Below are positions 48,280 through 56,343 of a stretch of 64,000 bases of DNA, piece after piece. The stretch's first letter is position 1. Each line of letters starts with the position of its first letter. Location of the stretch: NCBI RefSeq assembly GCF_900141855.1, contig NZ_FQYU01000008.1, positions 62,001-126,000 of the forward strand. The letters run 5' to 3'. The notes under the pieces are model-generated. The model was not told the origin of the DNA and did no database searches. It was given only the letters and a program-made list of their open reading frames with translations. This DNA is from Pseudozobellia thermophila (GTDB taxonomy: Bacteria > Bacteroidota > Bacteroidia > Flavobacteriales > Flavobacteriaceae). The translations under genes were made by a program, and so were the position numbers.

Positions 48280-48336
48280 TAGCTACATTGCACTCAAAAA
48301 AGTGTAGTTAATATTGGGTGAAAGCCCTATGCATAA

Positions 48337-48367
48337 TTGTTAAGATGCCCCTTTTTTATTAATTTTA
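48337..48367 (+). promoter_or_regulatory. Candidate promoter of gltA
   Basis: TTG at 48337-48339, 20-nt spacer, then TAATTTTA at 48360-48367, one mismatch from TAnnTTTG. It ends 31 nt before the gltA start. Confidence 0.4.
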
Positions 48368-48398
48368 CGGATCACTTAAATTCAAGTAAAAACTACAA

Positions 48399-49685
48399 AT
48401 GTCAGATAAAGCCATATTAGAGTACAACGGCCAGAAATACGAATTTCCAGTAATAAAAGGCTCCGAAGATGAACATGCCATAGATATCAAGACTTTGCGC
48501 TCCGTTACCGGGGGGATGATAACGATCGATCCCGGTTACAAGAATACCGGTTCTTGCGAGAGCGCCATCACTTTTTTGGATGGGGAGAAAGGGATTTTGA
48601 GGTACCGCGGCTACTCGATTGAGGAGTTGGCCGAAAAGGCAGATTTTCTAGAAGTAGCCTACCTGCTCATTTTTGGTGAACTGCCCAATAAGGAAGAGCT
48701 TAAAAAGTTTCATAAGGATATTACGGACGAGTCGCACGTAGACGAGGAAATGAAGAAGATTTTGGACAGCTTTCCAAAGTCGGCCCACCCAATGGGGGTA
48801 CTCTCTTCCTTGACAAGTGCCTTGATCGCTTTCAATTCTTCCACGGTAGATGTTTCGTCCGAAAAGGATATGTACGAGGCCATTGTCCGCATTTTGGCAA
48901 AATTTCCCGTGTTGGTAGCGTGGACCTTGCGCAAGAAGAAAGGATTGCCCTTGGACTACGGCGACGATACCTTGGGTTATGTCGAGAACATTCACAAAAT
49001 GATGTTCAAGAGACCTAATCAAACCTATCAAAAGAACGATATTGTAATCAATGCTTTGGACAAATTGTTGATCCTACACGCCGATCACGAACAAAACTGT
49101 TCTACCTCGACCGTGCGAATTGTGGGTTCTTCCCATGCCGGGCTCTTTGCTTCCCTTTCCGCCGGTATATCGGCCCTCTGGGGACCACTGCACGGAGGGG
49201 CCAACCAGGCCGTGCTCGAAATGCTCGAAGCCATTGAAGCCGATGGGGGCGATACCAAAAAGTATATGGCGAAGGCCAAGGACAAACAAGATCCATTCAG
49301 GCTCATGGGCTTTGGCCACAGGGTGTATAAGAACTTTGATCCCCGTGCCAAGATTATCAAAAAGGCCGCCGATGAAGTCTTGGGCGATTTGGGAATCGAT
49401 GATCCCATTTTGGATATAGCCAAGGGCCTTGAAAAAGAAGCCTTGGAGGATCCGTATTTTGTAGATAGAAAACTCTACCCGAACGTAGATTTCTATTCGG
49501 GCATAATCTACAGGGCCTTGGGTATACCTACCGAAATGTTCACCGTCATGTTCGCCTTGGGCCGTTTGCCGGGTTGGATTGCCCAGTGGAGGGAAATGAG
49601 ACTACGGGGCGAGCCGATAGGTAGGCCAAGACAGGTGTATATCGGCGAAAAGCAAAGACCTTTTGTTGAACTCGATTTGAGGTAG
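48399..49685 (+). CDS. gltA: Citrate synthase
   Basis: A 428-residue type II citrate synthase with an N-terminal extension (AILEYNGQKYEFPVIKGSEDEHAIDI). Catalytic residues lie in GPLHGGANQAVLEML, in GFGHRVYKNFDPRAKIIKKAADE and the Asp of NVDFYSGIIYRALGIP. It condenses acetyl-CoA and oxaloacetate into citrate at the entry of the TCA cycle. Complete. It has its own terminator and is not in an operon. Confidence 0.98.
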   Translation: MSDKAILEYNGQKYEFPVIKGSEDEHAIDIKTLRSVTGGMITIDPGYKNTGSCESAITFLDGEKGILRYRGYSIEELAEKADFLEVAYLLIFGELPNKEELKKFHKDITDESHVDEEMKKILDSFPKSAHPMGVLSSLTSALIAFNSSTVDVSSEKDMYEAIVRILAKFPVLVAWTLRKKKGLPLDYGDDTLGYVENIHKMMFKRPNQTYQKNDIVINALDKLLILHADHEQNCSTSTVRIVGSSHAGLFASLSAGISALWGPLHGGANQAVLEMLEAIEADGGDTKKYMAKAKDKQDPFRLMGFGHRVYKNFDPRAKIIKKAADEVLGDLGIDDPILDIAKGLEKEALEDPYFVDRKLYPNVDFYSGIIYRALGIPTEMFTVMFALGRLPGWIAQWREMRLRGEPIGRPRQVYIGEKQRPFVELDLR

Positions 49686-49706
49686 GTCCCGTTTCCGAAA
49701 ATTAAT

Positions 49707-49738
49707 TGTCCTTTCATCTTTTGAAAGGACATTTTTTT
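49707..49738 (+). terminator. Intrinsic terminator of gltA
   Basis: Stem TGTCCTTTCA/TGAAAGGACA with a 5-nt loop and a following T-run of seven, 22 bp after the gltA stop. Confidence 0.85.
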
Positions 49739-49749
49739 ATGCCAAATAG

Positions 49750-49757
49750 TACCTTTG
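49750..49757 (+). promoter_or_regulatory. Candidate -7 element of the deiminase-family gene
   Basis: TACCTTTG is a perfect TAnnTTTG match and lies 18 nt before the start codon at 49776. The -33 element is not recognisable because the gltA terminator occupies that place. Confidence 0.4.
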
Positions 49758-49775
49758 CCCCAAACTACTGTAAAT

Positions 49776-50687
49776 ATGCTACGATTAAATATCAATGATG
49801 AAATATCCCGGCTGCGTTCGGTAGTGTTGGGCACGGCCGAAAGCTGCGGGCCGGTGCCCTCCCCGGAAGAGGCTTACGACCCCAAGTCATTGGAACATAT
49901 TTTGGCCGGAACCTATCCAAGGGAAGAGGATATGGTAAGGGAGATGGATGCCTTCGCAAAGGTTTTTGAGAAGTACGGTGTGAAGGTGTACCGCCCGGAG
50001 GTTATCGAGAATTGCAACCAGATTTTTTCACGCGACATAGCCTTTGTTATCGAGGACAAGCTGATAATCGCCAACATCTTGCCCGATCGTGAGAAAGAGG
50101 TCGAGGCCATATTGCACGTGTTGGAGGAAATAGACAAAGGGCATATTCTACGCCCTCCGGCCGAAGTGCATGTCGAAGGGGGCGATGTTATGCCCTGGAA
50201 CGATTATATCTTTATAGGAACCTATACCTATGACGACTACCCCCAGCATATTACGGCACGTACTAATAAAGCGGCAGTCGAATATATCGCCGAACAGTTT
50301 CCGCATAAAAAGATTAAGTCCTTTGAGTTGCGAAAATCAAAGAAGGCCATCGAAAACGCGCTGCATCTAGACTGTTGCTTCCAGCCCTTGGGCAAAGGGA
50401 AGGCCATACTTCACAAAAACGGATTTTTGGTGGAGGAAGAGTATCAATGGTTGGTCGATTTCTTCGGAAGGGAGAATATCTTTGAAATTACCCCGATGGA
50501 GATGTACCAGATGTTCAGCAATGTATTTTCGATATCCCCCGAAGTCGTTGTTTCCGAACAGGGCTTCGTTCGTTTGAACACTTGGCTGCGAGAACAGGGT
50601 TTTCAGGTTGAAGAGGTCCCCTATTCCGAAATTGCCAAGCAAGAGGGCTTGTTGCGCTGTAGCACCTTGCCCTTGGTGCGCGACTAA
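49776..50687 (+). CDS. Arginine deiminase / amidinotransferase superfamily enzyme (DDAH family-type)
   Basis: A 303-residue guanidine-modifying enzyme. The catalytic set is intact: acidic strand HVEGGDVM (about 157-164), HLDCCFQPL with the active-site histidine (about 197-205), and the nucleophilic cysteine in GLLRCSTLPL near the C-terminus. The start at 49776 gives a normal N-terminus (MLRLNINDEISRLRSVVLG). Families with this fold include DDAH, arginine deiminase and glycine amidinotransferase; residue patterns do not decide the substrate. A nearby CtlX-like gene suggests arginine-to-citrulline chemistry. Its 3' end overlaps the convergent ACT gene by 4 bp. Confidence 0.85.
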   Translation: MLRLNINDEISRLRSVVLGTAESCGPVPSPEEAYDPKSLEHILAGTYPREEDMVREMDAFAKVFEKYGVKVYRPEVIENCNQIFSRDIAFVIEDKLIIANILPDREKEVEAILHVLEEIDKGHILRPPAEVHVEGGDVMPWNDYIFIGTYTYDDYPQHITARTNKAAVEYIAEQFPHKKIKSFELRKSKKAIENALHLDCCFQPLGKGKAILHKNGFLVEEEYQWLVDFFGRENIFEITPMEMYQMFSNVFSISPEVVVSEQGFVRLNTWLREQGFQVEEVPYSEIAKQEGLLRCSTLPLVRD

Positions 50688-51091
50688 GTCCTGTTGCGGT
50701 AATCTTCTGACAGTTCGGTGAGCACCTTTATGGCTTTTTCCCCGTCTTTATAGTCTACGAAAATATGGTCGTGGTAATAACCGGCCACGACGTTGCAACC
50801 AATATCGAACCGGGCCAGCTCCGAAGCAAAGATCGCCGTAAGGCCTACGGCTTCAAGGGACGAGTGTACCTGTAGGGTAATCCACGCGGCAATAAATTCG
50901 TACGCGAGATTGAGGCGGTCGGCATCTTCCTTTTTTAAGATAAGGGTATTGCCCTCCTTTTCCCTGAAAAGACCGATTACATGGTCGGGGGTCTTTGTTT
51001 TCGGGGGCTGTACCGCAAATACGTACCTGCCCTCGTTCAAAATGGGCTGCATAGATTGCACTAGCTTTTTTAGTTCGGTTTCGGCTGGCAT
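50684..51091 (-). CDS. ACT domain-containing protein
   Basis: A 135-residue protein with two ACT-like halves (LILKKEDADRLNLAYEFIAAWITLQVHSSLEAVGLTAIF resembles ACT_7, then DIGCNVVAGYYHDHIFVDYKD). Such small tandem-ACT proteins probably bind an amino acid and may regulate metabolism; the partner enzyme is unknown. It lies between two arginine-deiminase-superfamily genes but on the opposite strand, overlapping the first by 4 bp at the 3' end. No catalytic residues seen. Confidence 0.85.
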   Translation of the reverse strand: MPAETELKKLVQSMQPILNEGRYVFAVQPPKTKTPDHVIGLFREKEGNTLILKKEDADRLNLAYEFIAAWITLQVHSSLEAVGLTAIFASELARFDIGCNVVAGYYHDHIFVDYKDGEKAIKVLTELSEDYRNRT

Positions 51092-51193
51092 GGGTTTCTT
51101 GGCAAATGGTTAAATTATGGATATGTTTTTTCGACTGCTGTTTAATGTAGGTAAAAAAGCTAATTTAGCGGCCAAAGCAAAGTTAATGAACCC

Positions 51194-52123
51194 ATGCAGA
51201 TAACGAATACGATTTTAATGGTTCGTCCGATAAATTTCCGAAAGAACGAACAAACAGCGGTAAACAATTACTTTCAAGAAGACATGGACCTAAAGAAGGT
51301 AACGATCAATGAAAGGGCCCAAAAGGAGTTTGATGCCTTTGTTGCCGCGCTTCGCCAAAAAGGAGTTAACGTTGTGGTCGTAGACGATACGGCAGAACCC
51401 AATACCCCCGATTCCATATTTCCCAATAATTGGATTTCTACCCACGCCGATGGTACGCTGGCGCTATATCCCATGTATGCCGAAAATAGAAGGAAGGAGA
51501 GACGTGAGGACATTTTGGACCTCTTGGAGGAACAGGGATTTCGAATCGATACGATCGTTGATTATACCTCTGCCGAAGAGGAAGGGGTATTTCTCGAATC
51601 GACCGGAAGTATGATTCTAGACCGTATCCACCAAAAGGCCTATTGCGCCCTATCGGAACGGGCCGACGAAGATCTTTTTATCGAGTTTTGCGAAGATTTT
51701 GAGTATACCCCGGTGGTATTTACCGCCAATCAGTCGGTCGATGGAAAACGAATGCCCATTTACCATACCAATGTTATGATGTGTGTCGCCGAAGACTTTG
51801 CGGTCATCTGCCTCGATTCCATTGACGATAAGAAAGAAAGGAAGAACGTTCTTGATCACCTGAAACAGGATAACAAGGAAGTCATTGCCATAACCGAGGA
51901 ACAGATGCACCGTTTTGCGGGTAATATGCTCCAGGTTTTGGGAGAGGATGACAAGCGATTTTTGGTGATGAGCTCGTCGGCCTACAAAAGCCTGACCGAT
52001 GCCCAAATCGGGCGGATCCAAGCGCATTGCGACATTATACACAGTCCCTTGGATACTATCGAGACCTGTGGCGGGGGCAGTGCCCGGTGTATGATGGCCG
52101 AGGTGTTCTTGCCGAGACAATAA
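51194..52123 (+). CDS. ctlX: Citrulline hydrolase CtlX-like (arginine deiminase-related)
   Basis: A 309-residue amidinotransferase-fold protein of the family that contains Francisella CtlX (citrulline ureidase). Key segments are FPNNWISTHADG (the acidic loop), VFLESTGSMILDR, IYHTNVMM with the active-site histidine, and the C-terminal CGGGSARCMMAEVF with the nucleophilic cysteine. It would hydrolyse citrulline to ornithine, CO2 and ammonia. The neighbouring deiminase-family gene 1.4 kb upstream could make citrulline. The symbol is my assignment by motif and family, not verified. Confidence 0.8.
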   Translation: MQITNTILMVRPINFRKNEQTAVNNYFQEDMDLKKVTINERAQKEFDAFVAALRQKGVNVVVVDDTAEPNTPDSIFPNNWISTHADGTLALYPMYAENRRKERREDILDLLEEQGFRIDTIVDYTSAEEEGVFLESTGSMILDRIHQKAYCALSERADEDLFIEFCEDFEYTPVVFTANQSVDGKRMPIYHTNVMMCVAEDFAVICLDSIDDKKERKNVLDHLKQDNKEVIAITEEQMHRFAGNMLQVLGEDDKRFLVMSSSAYKSLTDAQIGRIQAHCDIIHSPLDTIETCGGGSARCMMAEVFLPRQ

Positions 52124-52145
52124 ACGTTAGGGGCCGTTGACCGTA

Positions 52146-52838
52146 TTACAGTTCTTCCTTCAGGGCCTTGATATCGGTAATCAACTGGGCTACCGACGAA
52201 CGGTTGAGTCCGTTGTAGATGCCCCTGATGTGCTTGTTCTTGTCGATCAGGAGAAAATTTTCGGTGTGTAGAAAATCGTTGATGTCCTTGGGGATACCTA
52301 GATCGTTTTCTACAAAATACTGGTTTCGGCCCAGGTCGTATATCTCTTTTTTGTTACCGGTGACCAAGTGCCATTTGCCATCGATAACGCCGTTCTTTTC
52401 GGAATAGGTCTTCAAGACCGCTACCGAATCGATAGAGGGCGTAACGGAATGGGAGAGCAGCAATACTTCAGGGTCGTCTATAAAGGCTTCCTGAACCTTT
52501 TGCATGTTTCCCGTCATTTTCAGGCAGATGCCCGGGCAGGTGGTAAAGAAGAAGTCGGCGACATAGATTTTATCGTCAAAGGTTTCGGGGGTAATGGTAT
52601 CGCCCAATTGATCGATCAAGCTGTACCCCGAAATTTTATGGAAGTCCTTTTCCTGTTGAGAGCCGGGTTCGATCCAGTGGGGTGTGAACGATTCGTCTTG
52701 ATAGTAGGGTAGATGGGCAACGCGGCTCGATGCCTCGCTTGGGCGCGGCGTTTTTTTTGCCTCGGGCTTACAGGAGGCCAGAGCGCTTAATAGCATCAGG
52801 CAGATTCCCGTTTTATTTATCTTTGACAACAACTTCAT
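52146..52838 (-). CDS. SCO family copper-binding lipoprotein
   Basis: A 230-residue SCO1/SenC/PrrC protein. It has a lipoprotein signal (lipobox LSALASC, Cys23), a thioredoxin fold with the CPGIC metal/redox motif (Cys101 and Cys105) and the distal copper ligand His191 (DFLHTENFLLID). SCO proteins deliver copper to the CuA site of cytochrome oxidase or act as thiol-disulfide reductants in the periplasm. Its start lies inside the end of the MORN gene (26-bp overlap), so it is part of the leftward YHYH operon. No cytochrome oxidase subunit is nearby. Confidence 0.93.
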   Translation of the reverse strand: MKLLSKINKTGICLMLLSALASCKPEAKKTPRPSEASSRVAHLPYYQDESFTPHWIEPGSQQEKDFHKISGYSLIDQLGDTITPETFDDKIYVADFFFTTCPGICLKMTGNMQKVQEAFIDDPEVLLLSHSVTPSIDSVAVLKTYSEKNGVIDGKWHLVTGNKKEIYDLGRNQYFVENDLGIPKDINDFLHTENFLLIDKNKHIRGIYNGLNRSSVAQLITDIKALKEEL

Positions 52839-53424
52839 TCTCTAATTGATAACACGAATTGGCTCTTCTCATTCCGAATATCCTGCCGTTTTTGGCTTCG
52901 TAGTTTACGTATAGTTTACCGTTTTTTAACCAGGCCCTTTGCATTCCCTCTTCCTTTCCGTTGACAAGGTGCCTTACCTTGGCCAGTTCGCCGGAGGCAT
53001 ACCATTGTCTTTGCTCGCCGTGTAGCACGCCATCCTTATAATACGATTCTTCTGCCAGTACTCCGTTTTCCCACCAGGTTTTGAACTCCCCCTCTAGGCG
53101 GTTGTGCCTGTAATGGGACATGACCCTCAGTACCCCATTGTCGGAATACCTTTTGGCAACGCCTTCCCTTTTTCCGTCTACATAGCCCAGCCTTTCGCCC
53201 AAGGCCCCGTTGGGATGGAATTTAACGGAATGGCCGTTAAAAGGTTGGTTGTTGTAGTACCACTTCCCTTCGATGGGGTTGAGGACAAGCTCTTTTTTTA
53301 AAACCTCTTGCAGGTCGATTTCAGGGGAGATTTCTTCCTGTAATGACGCCACGGCCGTTTTCTCCTTACAATGCGACAGTAAGAGGACAAAGAGTAGTGG
53401 GTATAGGAGCAAGGTAGCCTTCAT
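52813..53424 (-). CDS. MORN-variant (YwqK-like) repeat lipoprotein
   Basis: A 203-residue protein. From the methionine at 53424 it has a signal peptide with Cys at about 19 (LLSHC, an imperfect lipobox). The remainder consists of about five MORN-like repeats with W/Y-NG-x-L cores, for example RYSDNGVLRVMSHYRHNRLEGEF, WWENGVLAEESYYKDGVLHGE and WYASGELAKVRHLVNGKEEG. The repeat family is often labelled a YwqK-type antitoxin, but no toxin is here and a surface or periplasmic scaffold is more likely. It overlaps the SCO gene by 26 bp. The longer frame upstream runs into the YHYH gene and is not protein-like. Confidence 0.85.
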   Translation of the reverse strand: MKATLLLYPLLFVLLLSHCKEKTAVASLQEEISPEIDLQEVLKKELVLNPIEGKWYYNNQPFNGHSVKFHPNGALGERLGYVDGKREGVAKRYSDNGVLRVMSHYRHNRLEGEFKTWWENGVLAEESYYKDGVLHGEQRQWYASGELAKVRHLVNGKEEGMQRAWLKNGKLYVNYEAKNGRIFGMRRANSCYQLENEVVVKDK

Positions 53425-53432
53425 AATACGGT

Positions 53433-54203
53433 TTAGTACCCCTGAAATGGTCCGGCGAAGGCCAGATATGATCCCGTGGTCGCGTATACCTCGTTGATAA
53501 TGTGATAGTGGTATTCCTCTTCCCCATCGGTGTACTGGGTGGTTGAAACATGTCCGCCCGATTCGTCCAGGTCCGTGGGATACGTACCGGTAGAATGGCA
53601 TTTTCGCCCGTATAGGAATACGCCGTCCAATAGGATGCCTACCAAATTTTCATCGTCATTGGTGAAGGCCTTGGGTTCTAAATGGTAGTGGTACACCCCC
53701 GGACCTATATGTGCGCCCGTCCAATCCAAACTGGCGGCGGCCTGGTCCAAGGGGCCGGCACCTTCTTGGTCATTGAATATGGACGCCCCGCTTACGGCTA
53801 TGCCAATGGTGTTCAGTTCCGTTTCCACTGGATTGCCGTCAAGATCGGGCGTGGCATCGACCCTAATGGTAGTGGCGTTGTTGTTGCTCGACATAATGCT
53901 CGGGGTGAGGGCAACATCAGGTTCTTCTTTGTACAGGCTGTGGCCTTCGCCCCAGTATACCGTTTCGTGGTTCGGCAAACCGGTGGTTTCGATCACTACT
54001 TGCGAGCCGTCCAAATAAATGGTAGTAGCCTCGGGGTTAAAGGCCGCAAAGGCCGCATGCAGTTCGGTTACCGTTTCCTCATCGCCATCCTGGTCAATAG
54101 TGGAGTCGTCCGTGCTGTCCGTACTGCAGGAGAGCAATTCTATAAGGAAAACAAGTAGTGCAACGCTCCAAGGGAGCTTTTGGGTAAAATAGGTGTTCTT
54201 CAT
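53433..54203 (-). CDS. YHYH domain lipoprotein (first copy)
   Basis: A 256-residue lipoprotein (lipobox LLSC, Cys26) with an acidic Ser/Thr/Asp linker and a C-terminal YHYH domain: two YHYH tetrapeptides at residues 171-174 (GVYHYHLEP) and 231-234 (EEYHYHIINE), separated by a GILLDGVFLYGR core and HSTGTYPTDLDESGGH. The spacing and histidine clustering suggest metal binding, but the function of the family is unknown. It precedes the MORN gene by 8 bp and follows the N-His gene by about 130 bp. Inference: envelope protein linked to copper metabolism through the SCO neighbour. Confidence 0.85.
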   Translation of the reverse strand: MKNTYFTQKLPWSVALLVFLIELLSCSTDSTDDSTIDQDGDEETVTELHAAFAAFNPEATTIYLDGSQVVIETTGLPNHETVYWGEGHSLYKEEPDVALTPSIMSSNNNATTIRVDATPDLDGNPVETELNTIGIAVSGASIFNDQEGAGPLDQAAASLDWTGAHIGPGVYHYHLEPKAFTNDDENLVGILLDGVFLYGRKCHSTGTYPTDLDESGGHVSTTQYTDGEEEYHYHIINEVYATTGSYLAFAGPFQGY

Positions 54204-54333
54204 CGTGTCGATTGTCGAATGGGTTAAACTTGATTTGGTAAATAACGGGAATTGAAAGCTGTGAAATGAGGTGATTCTGTGAATGGCCGGGTAGGTTCAG
54301 TGAACCGTGGAAATAATTAAGCCGGCCTTCTGG

Positions 54334-54963
54334 CTATACCGGCCTCAGGGTGGTTTTGTACTTGGTGAACATTCGGGAAATGGAAATGAGGGTAAAGAGC
54401 ACCAAAACGGCCAAGCTTGCCATCGGCCACAGTAAATCGGAATCGTTGTCTACCTGTTCAAAGGTGCCGTTCGTATTTTTAATCGAGACTTCGAAGCCAT
54501 TTGCTTTTTTGAGGACAAAGTTTTTAGAGCCGTTTGCGCCTCCAGTAATCTTGAATATCGTATGGTGGTTCGATGCCTCGTCAAGCCCTTTCAGCTTTAC
54601 CTGCAACCGGGTCGGCTCTTCCGGTAGGCCGGTAAGCTTGAACTTTATATCGGTCTGATGCCCCAATCTGATGGCGCCTTCCCCAAGGACTGCCGTGTAA
54701 TCATAATTGCCGCGGATCGATATGTTTTCCCTCAGGTATTGGACGAGTAATTTTTGAAATTCATTCGACGTTAGTCCATCTACATCGATCTCGGGGTAGT
54801 TACCGATCAACCGGTTTCGAAACCCGTCGAACGCCGAACTGATGTGAAGGGTATAATGGCCTTGTGGGTCCTGTGCCAAGGTCATGGTCGCGATTTGCGG
54901 ATTATGGGCATTGGCGAAGGGGCAAAACACACACATCAGGAGCACGAATACAATTCTCTTCAT
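54334..54963 (-). CDS. Membrane-anchored exported protein with predicted N-terminal histidine, unknown function
   Basis: A 209-residue protein: signal peptide (1-19, ending FANA), a beta-rich periplasmic domain (residues 20-170) and one C-terminal transmembrane helix (about 177-197) followed by a short basic tail (KYKTTLRP). The predicted cleavage after Ala19 would put His20 at the mature N-terminus (HNPQIATM), as in CopC-type and other copper histidine-brace proteins. Further histidines (GHYTLHIS, SNHHTIF) are present. It starts 8 bp after the larger YHYH gene. No family name recognised; copper binding is inference. Confidence 0.75.
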   Translation of the reverse strand: MKRIVFVLLMCVFCPFANAHNPQIATMTLAQDPQGHYTLHISSAFDGFRNRLIGNYPEIDVDGLTSNEFQKLLVQYLRENISIRGNYDYTAVLGEGAIRLGHQTDIKFKLTGLPEEPTRLQVKLKGLDEASNHHTIFKITGGANGSKNFVLKKANGFEVSIKNTNGTFEQVDNDSDLLWPMASLAVLVLFTLISISRMFTKYKTTLRPV

Positions 54964-54971
54964 TTTCTTTT

Positions 54972-56045
54972 CTAATTGATTTCAAAAGTTCCCTGTGCCC
55001 CGGAAAAGCAGCCGATGAAGCTGTTCGTTCCCGCGGCGGCCACATGGTAATGGTAACCCCGGATATCGTCGGTATGCCCTCGGCAGTCGTCCAGGTCGGT
55101 AGGTTCGTTGCCGTTTTCGTCCAAGCGTTCGAACATGGGAAAGCCATCTAGGGCATAGCCGATCAGTGCGGCGTGGCCGTCTGCTTGTTCCACCTTGGCG
55201 GTCATGCCAGTGGCGGCGTGGTAGTGATAGCCGGTATTGGGGTTGATATGGCCTCCGTTGTCGTCCATTGGGGCCAAGGTATAGGCGCCGAGGATTTCAC
55301 TGGTGGGTGCCGGGGGGTCGAAGTTGACCCCGTTCAGGGCGAGGCCTACTACCGATCCACCGCCCCCACCGGGAGGCGGCCCTTGGTGGTCCTTCCTATC
55401 CGGTGGAGGTCCGTTGCCCTTTCTGTCGGCCGGAGGCCGTCCGCCCCCGCGTGCCCCCCTGTTGAAATAATCGGGGGTGTCCAATTTAACGGGGGTCACG
55501 GGAATATAATAGGTAATGGAAACGTCGGAAACAAAGGAAGGTTGACATTCGACACAAAAGTTCTCGTATTCTTCCCCCACATTGGGGTTGGCCGCATTTT
55601 CACAATCCTCCAGGGTCTGGGTGACAAATATGTTGCCTTCCTCGTCGTACATCTTCCATGTGGCATCGGAATAAAAATCGGCCATGTTTTCTATAAATGC
55701 CCCGTCAACGTCGTAGAGCTCGCCGTTTTCAAACCACTTGCCCCCTTTGTCAGGCCCGTCGGTAATATGCGTGGGGCACCAAGGCCCCATTGGGTGTTCG
55801 GTAGGTACCGAGGTGGTGGTGATTTTATAGCAAGTAGCCACCGTTCCGTCCGATAAGGTTTTCTCTACTTTGGTAATAGGTTCGACCAGGCCCTCTTTAA
55901 TGAATACATCGGGGTCGACCTCGGTTACGCCTTCCCGGTTGGGGCCATCGTTTTGCATGTTGCCGTTCTTTTTGTTTGACTTACAGCCGATACCCGAGCC
56001 AAGGAGAAGGATGCCGGATAGAATATACAGGGATAGTCGTCGCAT
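54972..56045 (-). CDS. YHYH domain lipoprotein with Pro-rich linker (second copy)
   Basis: A 357-residue lipoprotein from the methionine at 56045 (lipobox GSGIGC, Cys21). Residues 40-190 form an N-terminal domain with cysteines (TCYKI, WCPTH, CECQPS). A low-complexity Gly/Pro/Arg linker (about 197-230) precedes the YHYH domain, whose two signatures are at 273-276 and 331-334, flanking ALIGYALDGFPMFERLDENG and DLDDCRGHTDDIRG. First gene of the leftward operon and divergent from the LytS gene, with nearly 300 bp of shared regulatory DNA. Function unknown; metal binding suspected. Confidence 0.85.
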   Translation of the reverse strand: MRRLSLYILSGILLLGSGIGCKSNKKNGNMQNDGPNREGVTEVDPDVFIKEGLVEPITKVEKTLSDGTVATCYKITTTSVPTEHPMGPWCPTHITDGPDKGGKWFENGELYDVDGAFIENMADFYSDATWKMYDEEGNIFVTQTLEDCENAANPNVGEEYENFCVECQPSFVSDVSITYYIPVTPVKLDTPDYFNRGARGGGRPPADRKGNGPPPDRKDHQGPPPGGGGGSVVGLALNGVNFDPPAPTSEILGAYTLAPMDDNGGHINPNTGYHYHAATGMTAKVEQADGHAALIGYALDGFPMFERLDENGNEPTDLDDCRGHTDDIRGYHYHVAAAGTNSFIGCFSGAQGTFEIN

Positions 56046-56343
56046 TTTTATGATATTTAGGTGGTCCATTTACAATGTTTTTTGTCCTGTCTTTGTCGGC
56101 TTTCGCCCTTTGCTTGGGTACCTTCGCATTGGCCTATAGTGCGTTGCCTTTTGTCGTTAAGTCAGGGTTTTCCCGAATTAGGGTACAAAAGTGGGCAATC
56201 GTTATATGCAAAGGGAGGCCAATCAATGTATGGCGGTAGGTTTTCGGTGAATGCTGGGTTATGTACGGTAGACCGTATGGTTTTATGGGTTTGGGAGGGG
56301 TGTTTTGGAGGGGCGTCGAGAAATAATTACTTTAATTTGCAGC
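56046..56343. promoter_or_regulatory. Divergent regulatory region between the YHYH operon and the two-component genes
   Basis: No gene in this 298-bp stretch. A perfect 14-nt inverted repeat TACGGT-AG-ACCGTA lies at 56264-56277, about 67 bp before the kinase start, a plausible operator. A near-consensus -7 box TTAATTTG (56332-56339) ends 4 nt before the kinase ATG. No clear promoter for the leftward operon was seen. Confidence 0.4.

Noticed and set aside
52813-53424. Considering the MORN/YwqK-like gene as an antitoxin with a toxin neighbour
   Set aside because: No toxin gene is adjacent; the protein has a lipoprotein-type signal peptide, and its partners are SCO and YHYH envelope proteins.
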